The notes beneath the pieces are model-generated. The model saw nothing but the letters and a program-made list of their open reading frames with translations. It made no database searches and was not told the DNA's origin. The position numbers and the translations under genes were made by a program. A stretch of 64,000 bases of DNA from Mixophyes australis (lineage: Eukaryota > Chordata > Amphibia > Anura > Limnodynastidae): contig JAVHZZ010000003.1 in NCBI GenBank assembly GCA_036250195.1, positions 19,622,504 through 19,686,503 of the forward strand, given 5' to 3'. Positions 12,233 through 22,974 of the stretch are shown one piece after another. Every line of letters begins with the position of its first letter. Within the stretch, counting starts at the first letter, position 1.

Positions 12233-12751
12233 ATGACCAAATACACTGGGTTATCAGACATAAAGGATGATGTGCATTACAGGGAGGTTGCTGTTTCAGT
12301 TTTAATGGATGGCGTCAAGGAAAATTTGAAAATCAGGGTGCAAACTTCATTACCTAATTGGAGAGGGATCACAGTAGATGCTCTCAGGGAGTCAGTTATA
12401 GAACATGATAAAAATATAAATAAACAGAAAGAGGCACAAAGTGATAGGTTACTGATGGTAAGTATCCAAGCACTAGATGGCCTGCACACACGACCACAGT
12501 ATAATAACACTTGTTATAAGGAAAGGAAACAACATGAGTCGAGGAAGTATTTTAGATGCACTAAAACAGGACACCTAGCAAAGAACTATACAGAAAGAAC
12601 AAGAGCGGAAGCAAAGAGATTTTGGCCATCTAAGGTGGAATCACATAGATACCCACAAAGAAGGCGCACACAAGTCTCAGAGATTTCTCAACAGTTGCTC
12701 ACACACATCATAGCAGCAAATGCTTTGCAGGAGAACAATAGCCAACACTAG
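12233..12751 (+). pseudogene. gag: ERV gag, capsid end and nucleocapsid
   Basis: A 172-residue frame-2 ORF continues the capsid (SVLMDGVKENLKIRVQ). It then shows a damaged CCHC zinc knuckle, RCTKTGHLAKNYTE at about residues 104-117: the first and last cysteines are replaced by tyrosines while Cys and His remain. A knuckle after capsid is the nucleocapsid signature. A basic tail follows. No protease or pol frame follows within the next 3.4 kb. Confidence 0.7.
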
Positions 12752-13004
12752 GGGTCAGGTCATACCTGTAATTCTACAAACAGGTAAGTTAACTGTTAAG
12801 CTGTATTAAGTGTAACTGTTCAGGGTTAAGGATAAGTAACTTAAATGTATATTTTATTTTTGTTGTTTGTTGGTTTTCTGTTGTCTTGTGTTTATTTTCC
12901 TGTCGCTGGTCGATGATAAGGATTGAAAGTAAAGAAATGAAAATGTTTGGATTTCTTTATTTGATACTTTTATCCTGTTCTTCTGTAGATAAGGACAGCC
13001 AAAG

Positions 13005-13054
<50 letters not shown>

Positions 13055-16000
13055 ATTATGGGGATTGCAGGAGAAGTACAAATTTTTCCCTTGAAAGACA
13101 AGTTAACAATGGGTCATTGTAACACTCTTTCTTCGAACTGCGGTGGCCTATGATAACTTATTTGGTTGAGATTTATTATTTAAAATGAAGTGTGCATATA
13201 CTCTGCTGCTAATGTTGTTTTATGTATTCCAGAAAGACACACATGGGAGATACAGAGTATGCGTCTCAAAGGGTTAATTTTGCACTTCTCCATCATAGTC
13301 ACGAGTCCATGGCAAGGTATATAGGTTATTATGATATTTACTGGGCTCCTTACGAGCTGATGGACGACACTGGATTGGATGGATGATTTAACTCCATTAA
13401 ATTTAATAAGAATGGGGGAGGGGTCATAGATTAGTTAAGTGCCAAGGGGATTAGTGAAATAGTAGAGCCATTTCCACATAGTGCCCAATCCAGCTGTCAT
13501 TTTGCTGTAAATCTCCTCTGCTTTTCTGCTTTTCTATTGTTCTGCAGGTCACTTCAGTATTCTTTTTCTTCTTTGCTGTCTTATTTCCCCATTCTTTACA
13601 TTTCTAACTGTCAGTATCTCATTCTTTTCTTATAAAGAGATACAAAATATATAGACTCTGTCCCAAAGGTCCAATACTTGAGTTTTGTCTCACCCACAGG
13701 ACTAAAACATTTTTGACAACGGACAGAATTAGGGATACACACACTACACTGACATAGTCACGGAAGTAGCTAAGGGTTTGTTCTTTGCTTATAGAAGATG
13801 CTGATTTTAAGCAGGAATTTTGTAGTGGAAATGTGATTCATGTTTTGTAGATTGCATGTGGTATCTGCCCTCCTAAATTCTGCCTAAACTACATATGTCT
13901 CCTGAACAAAGTGTACAAAGTCTGCCTCTAGATGCACAAAGGGTGGAATGAAGGAGATAGGAGACTAGTTGAAGGTGAAATTAGGTATATATACAAATAT
14001 GCATTTCTGTGTGAAACATTTGATTAAGATTTTTGCCATAAGACCTGACATACGTGAAACCTTTTAGAAAATTTAAAATTTTCATGTTTTATATTTTTCA
14101 TAGTTAGATAGACATGTACTGGATATTGTTATAATTGAAGAATATGCTATAAAAATTGACCCCTTTGCCCTCCTCACTTAGCCAGGTAACTGAACTTGTG
14201 GGATTGAGAATGGCATTTGAGTTGGCAGAGGGTAAATCAATTGATAGACATTGGTTTTCAGTGTTTTCCTAGAATAGGGGGCGACGTTGAGGCGACTGAG
14301 AAACTTTTATGACAATAGCAGTACATGAGTAGAACACTCACATTACATGAAGAACTTGTGACAGTGATACAGTTACCAACTGAGGTGGCTGTTATTTAAG
14401 TTAAAGCTTATTGAAATGTTTATAAGATTGCTGTGTCATATTCAAGATTTTTGTTAGTAGATATGTTATCCCTAGAGTTATATAGAAGGTGATAGGGGTA
14501 TTCATTCTAACTGGTAATAGCTTTTAGATAATGGTTATAATGAGCAGTGATAGTAAGTTAAATACTTTTGATCAGCCACAAGCCAGTGGGAAAATAGAGT
14601 GAACGGTACTATCTAGAACGAATTGAATAGAGTGATGGTTTAAACTAGATTGGAGTGGTCGGACGCTTTGGCCACTAGTCTTCCCCACTTTCAGAATCAC
14701 TCTTGCGCCGCCTCTTAAGCCTGTCACCTTTTGAAATACTTTTGACTTTTCCTGTGATGAGTTTATAATGGAGAGACTGTTCAAGATCTTGAAAAGAAAA
14801 GCAAATAGTGAGACAGCAACAAAGGACGTTCAAAACACTGTCTCCTGAGGTGTTACACTATCTGTTATGATGTTGCACTGGGAGAGAATGTTATGGACTG
14901 TAATTTCCTACGCTCAAGTTGTTTGACAGACAGGTACCAAGTGTTGATGACCAGCATCACATCCCTAGGAGTAGCAGAGAGACACTTGTACCCATTCCAC
15001 CCACTGCAGCGGAGTCAACACCCAGAGAAAATTCCATTTACACACATGAATCTGGTGAGTAAGACCCAAGATCGCAGTTAACAACACCTGAGTCAAGGAC
15101 TTTGCAAAAGACAGTTGTCTAGCATGAAGTGGTAGTTTTCCCTGTCCAATGTTTCTCTCATCTCATTCTATTTTCAGGACAGTCTATTCTTTCAAATATG
15201 AACAGGTGATGGAGGCTGGTTCAGGTAGTGATATTGAGGAGGTGGAGATGAAGGAGATGTTGTTAGCAAAATTGTTCCAGTCAATTACTCTATCCAATTC
15301 AGCAGTAAAAGGAAAATTTGCTAACCTTGGAGCTCCGGGACAGTGTGAGGGGCTATTGTCTGAGGAGTATTGCGCCCGTAAGTACGTTGACCCCATAGTG
15401 GAAGAGAGGTGCATCCAGCGATGCCAGTCCAGTAATAATTCGGACTTGAGCGGGCATCCTTGAGAATGATTATCATTCTTGGGAGGGTAAGGTTTTAGAC
15501 CAAACTGAGTGCTGATGTGCTCTCACGTGCCTCAGAGATTATATTAAGTAGGACTAGTTCTCTTTCCACTAAATATTTCTGAGGTACCCGAATTATGGGG
15601 TGGGAGGTCAGTAGAGGAAAGGTAATACAGGTAGCTCCCTTAGAATTGAAGTCTCCCAATTTTTGGCAGGTCGATCATCATTTCACGTACAAAGAAACTT
15701 GAGTCTTGGGAGACTGGGAAGAACAAACAGACAATAGCCCGCCCCACAAGTGTTAATTAAGAGTGTCTTTACTAAGACAGGTTGAAGGAGATCATAAACG
15801 ACATTGTTGACAGACATAGGATGATGTTATTGGTGAACATGTATTATTTAAATGTCATCTAAGCTAAAAGACATGCTTCGGACAGATGAACACGTGAGGC
15901 ATGAAGAACTGTGGTAGAATATTCTATATTGATACATATTCTATTGTACCTTGTATCCTTCCAGATAAGGTATTACCTATGTGGGTGAAAGCCATACAAA

Positions 16001-16195
16001 AGGTTAACTCCGAGCTCCAAAGGTATATGTTCCATAGGAAAAGAAGATTGTTTCTAGGATTGTGACTCTCTTTTATGGTAACCTGACTGATTTCCACAGA
16101 CAGTGTGGTCATACGTAAAGGGGGACATACTTTACAGAAACGTACTACTGAGATCCTGCACTAAAATCTTTAAGTTGATAGTTTTGTGCACTATT
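12752..16195 (+). pseudogene. Degenerate ERV internal region, no pol recognised
   Basis: This 3.4-kb stretch between gag and the polypurine tract should hold pol and env. I find no reverse transcriptase or integrase motif in any frame. A hydrophobic leader-like run (MKCAYTLLLMLFYVFQ) at about 13184-13231 could be a former env signal peptide, and the 15149-15463 ORF is acidic and unidentified. An (AT)n run interrupts at 13006-13051. Either pol was deleted or the element was nonautonomous; the env reading is a guess. Confidence 0.4.
13006..13051. repeat. (AT)n microsatellite
   Basis: About 23 uninterrupted AT dinucleotides. They give spurious Ile-Tyr ORFs on both strands. Confidence 0.95.
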
Positions 16196-16207
16196 AAAGG
16201 GTGGAGC
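16196..16207 (+). other. ERV polypurine tract
   Basis: AAAGGGTGGAGC immediately precedes the TG start of the 3' LTR, the normal place for plus-strand priming. Confidence 0.7.
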
Positions 16208-16306
16208 TGTCGAAGTCAAATAATTGGATGAAGTAAATTGAATTGATTAATATTGTTTTATCGTGCGATAGCGTCATAACATGTGGAGTACTAATCGCAA
16301 TCGCAC
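16208..16306 (+). mobile_element. Truncated 3' LTR of the ERV
   Basis: The first ~99 bp match the 5' LTR start at 9472, then similarity stops. The hairpin loop at 16274-16295 is in the opposite orientation to its 5' LTR counterpart at 9538-9559. Unrelated repeat sequence follows, with a gggagcctcccgggaatttc-type motif near 16388-16407. Confidence 0.75.
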
Positions 16307-17145
16307 TGTAAAACAAGCCCCGCCCCCTCCATTTACTGCCGTGAATTCCGGCAAATTTCTGGAGTTTTGCCTACTCTCCAAAATTCGGGAGCCTCCCGGG
16401 AATTTCGGGAGAGTAGGCAGGTATGTTATAGATACAAGATATGTGAATCAACCTGGATTGGTTAAAGGGCTGGGATTACCTCCTTCCAACCTATGTGAAA
16501 GTACTGCTCCTCTCTGTCACTTTGCTGACTAGTACTTCCCATTCTATAAGTGACTTATCTCTCCCTAGAGCATTAACTCTTTATGCTACTGTGCCTTTCA
16601 TTAGCTCTCATCCCTCACTGCATTTATTTTATTTTTCAATCTCCTTCCTTCTTGTACCAGTTAATACTTTCTCTAACTCAATCGACTTCTCATTCTGCCT
16701 ATGTTGTTCCAGTTCTATATGTTAGCTTATCTCCCCTCTGCACCTCTCACCAGTAATTTTCCTGTCCTAATGGGGCATATTCAATTAGCCACGTTACTCA
16801 CAAAAGTAACGCGATGTTAAATGTGTTACCGTTATTACTACTACAAGTCCCAGCATGCTACACTATACTTGTATTACTGGCACATGTTGCTCAATACAAT
16901 GCATCATAGCCAATGCATTGTATATATTTGTAAATCAGAGATCAGAGATGGTGAAATCCCACATACATGTAGATTTGTATCTTTATAATGAAAGTTTCAA
17001 ACACACCAACAAGGGAACAAATCCAAACACACTGGTCATCTGGTTACACAGGAGGAAGGACTCAGCTGTAGCTCCACCCACGTCTACAGTGTATTGGGTA
17101 AGTGATCCACCTATCTGATTCCCCTCTCTGTGATGTCACCGGTCT

Positions 17146-18741
17146 CTAGGTAGATTTCTGATCATTTCTACTATTTCCTGACCCAAATATATTTATACAA
17201 CCTTTCCATACCCAAAATGCAGCATGAAGGGGCTCAGTGAAGGTGGTAGTGAAGGTGTGTAAGTGTCTGATCCGGTCACACACGGAATAAAAGGACATCT
17301 GTCCAGCCTCATAATCCAGATATATTCTCACTCTATCATAGGGGATATTGTCAGGTAACTGGATCACTTTACTGTCATGTATCACTAAGTAATGTCTATA
17401 TCCCCTCCTCAAACACAAACACCAGGACTTGTTATTATACCCAATGTATGACATAACTCCTCTCCTGTCTATACTGGGATAGCACATCCCTACCCTCCAG
17501 CTCACTGATTTACTGATCTCCACTTCCCAGTAATGTCGCCCTGAGGAAAATCTCCTGGTGCTTATTACCTGATTATACTGAAATCTCTCTGTTGTTTCTG
17601 GGCGTTTCTGGTTTATATCTGACACAGATGCAGTTTTCCTGTCACCTGATATATGTATATTATTACCAGCTGTGGTTATATCCAGTAATATGTCTGTAGC
17701 TTCCTGCACATGGATCCCTATGTTTATACATGTTATTAAATCTGATAATCCTGTGTGTAATATCCCTGAGATGAGACCTACATCCAGATCTCCTACATCA
17801 TGGACCTGGTTGTCATGTCTCTCTCTGTCCTCAGTATCACACCAGTCACCTATGTCTGGTTCCTGTAGGACAGTCACTGGATCAGACATGTAACACAGCT
17901 CCTCAATGTTACGCATCTTCCTGGACAGCTCGTCCTTCTTTATTTCCAGCTGCTGGATCAGATCAGAGACTGGGAGTAAAACGCTGTTTTCCTGTCTGGA
18001 GATCTCACTCAGGACTCTCTTCTCTAGGTCTACCAGGTATCTCCTGATGTCTCTAAATATTGCAGTGACTCTCTCTGTTACATCAGCTTTTATTTGCTGA
18101 TCTTCTCTCCTGCGCTCCTTCAGACTCTGGACTCTTTTCTCAGTCTCCTCTCTCTTTGCAGTCAGTTTCTGCAGAACATTTCTCAGTTTCTCCTTTTTCT
18201 TCTCAGAGGCCTCATCCAGCATCTCCACTCGGTGTCCCCGATGTTCTCCAGCTGAACAGTAAACACAGATACAAGCAGCGTCCTCAGTGCAGTAATACTC
18301 CAGGATCTTCTTATGGACGGAGCATTTCCTGTTCTCCAGGAAAGTGGTGGGATCACATAAGACGTGTTCTGCTGACTTGCTGTGTACTCTCAGGTGATTA
18401 TCACACAGAGAAGCCTCACACATCAGACAGGATTTAGCAGCAGGTACAGGAGAGTGAATACAGTAAGTGCAGAAGATCCCAGTCTCCTCCTGATCTGTCC
18501 GAGTAGACAGGAATCTCCCCACTATGTTACACAGAGTTATGTTCCTGGTCAGTGCAGGACGCTCCTGACACTCTTCTCTGCAATCAGGACAGGTATAAAC
18601 TCCAGACCCCTCCTGTGTATCCAGCACACAATCAATACAGACCCGGCAGAAGTTGTGTCCACATCTCAGTGTTACAGGATCTGTATAAATGTTCAGGCAG
18701 ATGGAACAGTCCAGCTCCTGTCTCAGATCAGCAGACGCCAT
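17146..18741 (-). CDS. TRIM family E3 ubiquitin ligase-like protein, single exon
   Basis: A 531-residue intact protein if started at the ATG at 18739-18741; an in-frame ATG lies 14 codons upstream. I prefer the inner start because MASADLRQELDCSICL is the usual opening of amphibian and fish TRIMs and its context (gcgATGg) is good. RING finger: Cys12, Cys15, Cys27, His29, Cys32, Cys35, Cys51 and Cys54 are all present. A B-box1-like cysteine cluster spans about 91-126. B-box 2 is at 140-170 (Cys140, His143, Cys151, Asp154, Cys159, Cys162, His167, His170). A coiled coil runs from about 175 to 300, and PRY/SPRY from about 360 to 520 with SGRHYWEVEI. Such proteins transfer ubiquitin in the cytosol, and several relatives act in antiviral defence. 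The substrate cannot be told. It has no introns, and an ERV lies next door. Confidence 0.93.
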   Translation of the reverse strand: MASADLRQELDCSICLNIYTDPVTLRCGHNFCRVCIDCVLDTQEGSGVYTCPDCREECQERPALTRNITLCNIVGRFLSTRTDQEETGIFCTYCIHSPVPAAKSCLMCEASLCDNHLRVHSKSAEHVLCDPTTFLENRKCSVHKKILEYYCTEDAACICVYCSAGEHRGHRVEMLDEASEKKKEKLRNVLQKLTAKREETEKRVQSLKERRREDQQIKADVTERVTAIFRDIRRYLVDLEKRVLSEISRQENSVLLPVSDLIQQLEIKKDELSRKMRNIEELCYMSDPVTVLQEPDIGDWCDTEDRERHDNQVHDVGDLDVGLISGILHTGLSDLITCINIGIHVQEATDILLDITTAGNNIHISGDRKTASVSDINQKRPETTERFQYNQVISTRRFSSGRHYWEVEISKSVSWRVGMCYPSIDRRGVMSYIGYNNKSWCLCLRRGYRHYLVIHDSKVIQLPDNIPYDRVRIYLDYEAGQMSFYSVCDRIRHLHTFTTTFTEPLHAAFWVWKGCINIFGSGNSRNDQKST

Positions 18742-19263
18742 CGCTGACAGCAGAAGAGAGAAATAAAAGTGAAAGTCTCTCACACACAGAAACCAGTGGG
18801 TTCACATTCTCCACACAGGGCGAGGCTATATCTATAGGCTCAGTTATACTAAGGGACGTGGCTTATAATAAAGAGATATCACGCAGGAAAATGTATATAT
18901 TTTGCAAACCATGAAGATAATTTAATAAGATACATTTTACACATTTTGCAGGGATTACACAAAAGACACTAATAAAAATCTTATATTCAAAAGGCTTAAA
19001 TAAACAATTTATTTGATTAATACCAGATAACATGATAAACAGTGTTACATTGCTGTGGCTGTTTAACGCTAGTATTCCACAATATGTCTTACTATTTACC
19101 ATTCATAGAAACTGGTATTAATGTTACAAATATATATAATTTATTGGCGAGACTGCATTGTATTGGCAACATGTGCCAGTTATACAAGTATAGAGTAGTG
19201 TGCTGGGACTTTTGGAATTTTGGAATTTGCTATGAAAGAGATTAAATGGTTTAATTAAACATA

Positions 19264-19328
19264 GTGTGGGCGTGGCTTGCAGGTGGATTGGACCATAGTG
19301 TGGGCGTGGCTTGCACGTGGACTAGATT
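19264..19328. repeat. Two direct copies of a ~34-bp unit
   Basis: The phrase agtgtgggcgtggcttgca occurs twice, each followed by gtgga and then ttgga or ctaga. Nothing else is known about it. Confidence 0.8.
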
Positions 19329-19499
19329 GGACCCACATTGAGAGCGCTAGGGCACAGGAGAACAATTAATAAGATGAGAGAGCACATACCAGACATGAAG
19401 AAGATTAGTAAGAGGGGAAATAAAGACTCGAGAGCTTGAGCACAAAGAACCACTCTAAAATACATCCATGTACTGTTTATCTTGAAGGGAGATTCTGTT

Positions 19500-19862
19500 G
19501 TTGCTAACACATGAGTCAAGCCTATAATGGTGCTGGCGAGAACAGAACCGACCCACGGTTTAGTATAGATAGCGAGACTGAAGCAGCTTCTGACATGTCG
19601 GATACCTAAGAGGACAGAAGAGGAGGAATCAATGGGGGAATACCTCAGGAGACTCCCCCCGAAAAAGCATGAGCCACAAAATGCACCATATGATGTCTAA
19701 GATCAAGCAGAAAGCTAGTCTAATAGTAGAAAAATTACCTAATGGGGCAGGAGATCTTGTAAAAGAATATAAAGGGTACCTGAGATAGCAGAAATGGAGG
19801 ATACCCTTACAATATAATTTAATACCACTCTAAATAGGATAGATCATTGCTCAATTAATTGG
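19500..19862 (+). pseudogene. Possible L1-type ORF1 remnant split by a hAT element
   Basis: Charged, stop-ridden sequence (for example a KRMEDTL-like EMEDTL, then LNRIDHC near 19790-19855) reads like an L1 ORF1 coiled-coil region. It seems to resume after the hAT insertion at 22363-22680. The evidence is weak, resting on composition and continuity across the insertion. Confidence 0.25.
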
Positions 19863-20213
19863 GTCATGCACAGGGCCGGACTGGGACTAAAAATCAGCCC
19901 TGGCATTTAAAGCACATAGGCCCAGCTCTGTTCCAGATTAATAATAATTACAGTACATTTTGCAAAGCTCATTGTTATAATGTGTCCCGTGAGATATTAA
20001 TGTACTACGTGCAGCTTGACTCTCTATTTGCAGCAGATAATGGTATGCACAGGACTGGCAAGATAAATTTGGGGCTGGGGTACAGTGAAATTTTGCCCTC
20101 CCCCACAGGTGCACAGGAAGAGAGATTTATTCCGACGCGCAGCGGCGTCGGTGAAGGGGTGTGGTCGCATAATGTTGGGGTCGTGGTCAATATGTGGTGT
20201 GGCATAACAAATT

Positions 20214-20393
20214 GGGGGAGACTCAATTGCTGGTGATGTGATACATGGGTATCGCGCAGTCCACATTGCTGGCAATTACAGTAGAAATCTCTGCTTATTT
20301 TTCCTTGATAGGATAAATGAACAGTGATTTCTGTCAAATTACAGCCGCAAAGTGTCTCGCGGGTGTTCACTTTGCAGCTAATTGAATTCCCCC
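20214..20393. mobile_element. MITE with 3-bp target duplication
   Basis: Ends GGGGGAGACTCAATTGC and the inverted GGGGGAATTCAATTAGC; ATT flanks on both sides (20211-20213 and 20394-20396). A 3-bp duplication and a G-run terminus point to PIF/Harbinger-type mobilisation, an inference. Confidence 0.65.
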
Positions 20394-20579
20394 ATTATGT
20401 ATTACATTGGTGTTACTCTCACCTACCGGTTATTGCAGCTTTCAGAACCTGGTACTGGATTCTTGCATAGATCCTGGAATGTTGGGACCTGTTGGAAAAT
20501 GTATATATGGGAAACCGAGCAATAAGCGAACTATCGTACATGACACAGATCACACAGTATAAAATACATACATTATAAT

Positions 20580-20830
20580 AAAATACACAGTTTTCCTGTC
20601 ACCAGCTACATAACGCCACCCCTCAGACACATCCTGCCACATCCTGCGTCACGCTACCCCCTGCCACATCACCCATCACACCACAATAACCCCCCAGACA
20701 AATCACACCATGCCACCCCGCAGACAAATCAGGCTACCACCCAGTCACATTATCATGCCACCCTCAAGACACATTATCATACCACACAAGACATATTATA
20801 ACCCCCGAGACACATTATGACACCCCCCCA
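20580..20830. repeat. Degenerate ~20-bp minisatellite
   Basis: Repeated variants of cagacacattatcatgccaccc with irregular spacing. It lies inside the hAT element. Confidence 0.65.
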
Positions 20831-21104
20831 GCTTGCTGTACTTACCTATGCAGCTGGACAGTATATGATAACATACGTTGTCACCACACACTGTCCGTGG
20901 ACAGCTCCCCCCAGAGTTGGATTAAGGCTTTGGGGGGCCTGGGGCACTTAAGACAGGGGGCACTATGGTCTAAAATGAAGAGCATAGTAACATAATTCAC
21001 AAAAGAGAGAGTTACTAACTAATACACTATGTAGAAAAAATTTACCATTCAGTCGCTTATCAAAAATTATTAAAAGCAGAATTTTGAGGTTCAGGTAGGT
21101 GGCA

Positions 21105-21810
21105 TTAATATTATTATTTATTATCGTAGATTTCTAAGGCACCACAGTGCTCCACAGAGCCATACAGTAGGGAAAATAGTACATTCATAAAACAGGGACA
21201 TACTAGGTAGACTAAATAAATGAAGACTTGAAAACAAAGGGTATGGAGGACCCTGCTCATTAGTGAGGAACAAGAGGAGTGAGTGTTGTTCAGATTGGAG
21301 ATTATGATAGTTGTGAGGGTGCATTAGTGTGAATAGTGTTTTCGAGGATAAGGTCACCTCTAAAAAAAAGATAGTTTTTCAGAGAGTGTCTAAAGATTTG
21401 AAGACTGTGGGAAAGCTGGATAGAGCGTAGTAAGGAATTCCATAAGTGGGGAGCAGCACAAGAGAAGCCTTGTAGGCGGGAGTGAGAGGTGACATTGGAC
21501 ATGGTTGTGCACAGGGGAAAAATAGATACTGGGAAATGGTAGAAAAAGGTGAGGAGATACATGTGATAATAGGGGCAAAGAGAGACAGACACATAAAGGG
21601 GACGAAGGAAAGGACAGACACCCACAATGCGAAGACAAAGAGACACAAACACAAAGGGTATAGAGGTGGGGTTAGAGGGTGCACATTGTATGTATACAAT
21701 AAGGCCGTGCACTGTCTATATATAGCATTGTGCAATCCTTTGGGCAGAGGAATGGAGGTGGTCCTGCTGGTGCCACCTATGCAGTCACCCTGACTGACTG
21801 TGTCTTCAGC
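21105..21810 (-). mobile_element. L2-like LINE, 3' end
   Basis: Read on the minus strand, the C-terminus of ORF2 is visible (APHLWNSLLRSIQLSHSLQIF at about 21480-21400). This is the LWNSLP...FK..L region that follows reverse transcriptase in L2/CR1 LINEs. It is followed by a 3' UTR ending in a (AAT)n tail, seen as tattattattta at 21108-21122. The 3' UTR matches the plus-strand copy at 51470-52205. Confidence 0.7.
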
Positions 21811-21821
21811 ATCTAGTACAG

Positions 21822-21925
21822 GGGTATCCAACCTTTTAGCTTCCCTAGGCCACATTGGAAGACAACGAGTTGGTTTGGGCCGCACATAAGATACACTAGC
21901 AATAACGATAGCTGATCATCCAAAA
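21822..21925 (+). mobile_element. hAT-Charlie-like 5' fragment
   Basis: CAGGGGTATCCAACCTTTT, followed by cttccctaggccacattgg and later tgggccgcacataag, has the layout of a nonautonomous Charlie-type hAT end that I recall from mammalian genomes. The 3' end is missing; (AT)n sequence follows. The similarity is from memory and has not been run. Confidence 0.5.
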
Positions 21926-21939
21926 AACCATAGAAAACA

Positions 21940-22017
21940 TAGTTAACATATATATATATATATGAGAAAAAAAGTGATATATATATATATATACATATAT
22001 ATATCACTTTTTTTTCA
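21940..22017. repeat. (AT)n run with inverted arms
   Basis: Alternating AT tracts are interrupted by gagaaaaaaagtgatat and a matching atatcactttttttt, so the stretch can fold on itself. Confidence 0.8.
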
Positions 22018-22362
22018 AATCCCCCTATACTTACCTTTCAATCACCCTGTTCAAAAAAATCCTCTCTAGTTATTATACTATAATCACTTTTTGTATTGTT
22101 TCGATGCATTATCAATAAAGTGCATTTAAGCCAGGCATTGTATATCAGGGTGCCCTGACCAGGCCCTCTGTAACTCACCCCCCCCCCCCCCCCCCACTCC
22201 CCACTCGCGGGTGCACGCGCGATCGCAGGTGCGCCACTTGCTGGAGAAAAAAAAGTACTTTTTTTTTTTAAAAAAAACACTGCTTGCCCCGGCCCATTTA
22301 GCCATCGGCCCTTCTGGCATTTGCCAGAAGTGCCAGATGGCCAGTCCGGCCCTGGTCATGCA

Positions 22363-22970
22363 TGTAGAGGTTTAAGACCGCACAGAAAACAGGGGGACTG
22401 CCCCAGGAAGATTATCTGTTAGATACACGATTTTCCCCTCAAAGAAGTCATGATGAATGCTAGAATCCTTGAAAACATCTGTGGTAGAACTTGAAGCAAG
22501 GATTGGATAAATACTTATTGCATACACCTCCATCCAACGAATGCACCTCTCCGATCGAAGCAAGTCAACAGAGGGACTAATCTTTGAAACATGGAGACAT
22601 TACTTCTCTTATCAAGATTTCTAGTTAAGGAACATCTCGCATAAGCACATTCCTATAAGCAAGAAGTACAAAAACGTATTCTTCTTGTACAGAAATAAGT
22701 TCATATAATAAGACAGCACTATGCATATCACGGCTGCTTGTCTCTACTTTGCCTCCAGATTGTCATTCTTCTTTCACAAGGTGCATCTGCAGGAAAACAG
22801 ATTGTAGGAACGAACAGATCAATTACAACATATGGACAAACTGAAGTTTTAAGTTTTTCATCCTCGGCTCCCTCCTCAACATTGGATAATGGTAACTACT
22901 TAACAGCAGAACCTTAACCTTAAAGAATGTTATCAAAAGGGATTATCAGCTGCCGGGGGGAGGGGGTGAC
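22363..22970. other. No confident gene
   Basis: Possible continuation of the L1-type remnant up to about 22680; nothing else is recognisable. Confidence 0.3.
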
Positions 22971-22974
22971 TCTC

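Larger units (their letters stand above)
19871..22354. mobile_element. Complete nonautonomous hAT element with exact 8-bp duplication
   Basis: It begins CAGGGCCGGACTGG; the right end is the inverted match, CCAGTCCGGCCCTG, ending at 22354. GTCATGCA flanks both sides exactly (19863-19870 and 22355-22362), the 8-bp duplication typical of hAT elements. No transposase is present. Younger or captured pieces inside are a MITE at 20214-20393, a degenerate minisatellite at 20580-20830, an L2-like LINE at 21105-21810, a Charlie-like fragment at 21822-21925, (AT)n stretches and a poly(C) run near 22175-22195. A second CAG-type hAT end (cagagttggattaagg) near 20905 suggests further nesting. Confidence 0.92.

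Noticed and set aside
17672..18914. Plus-strand ORFs of 64-121 residues
   Set aside because: They are antisense shadows of the TRIM gene.
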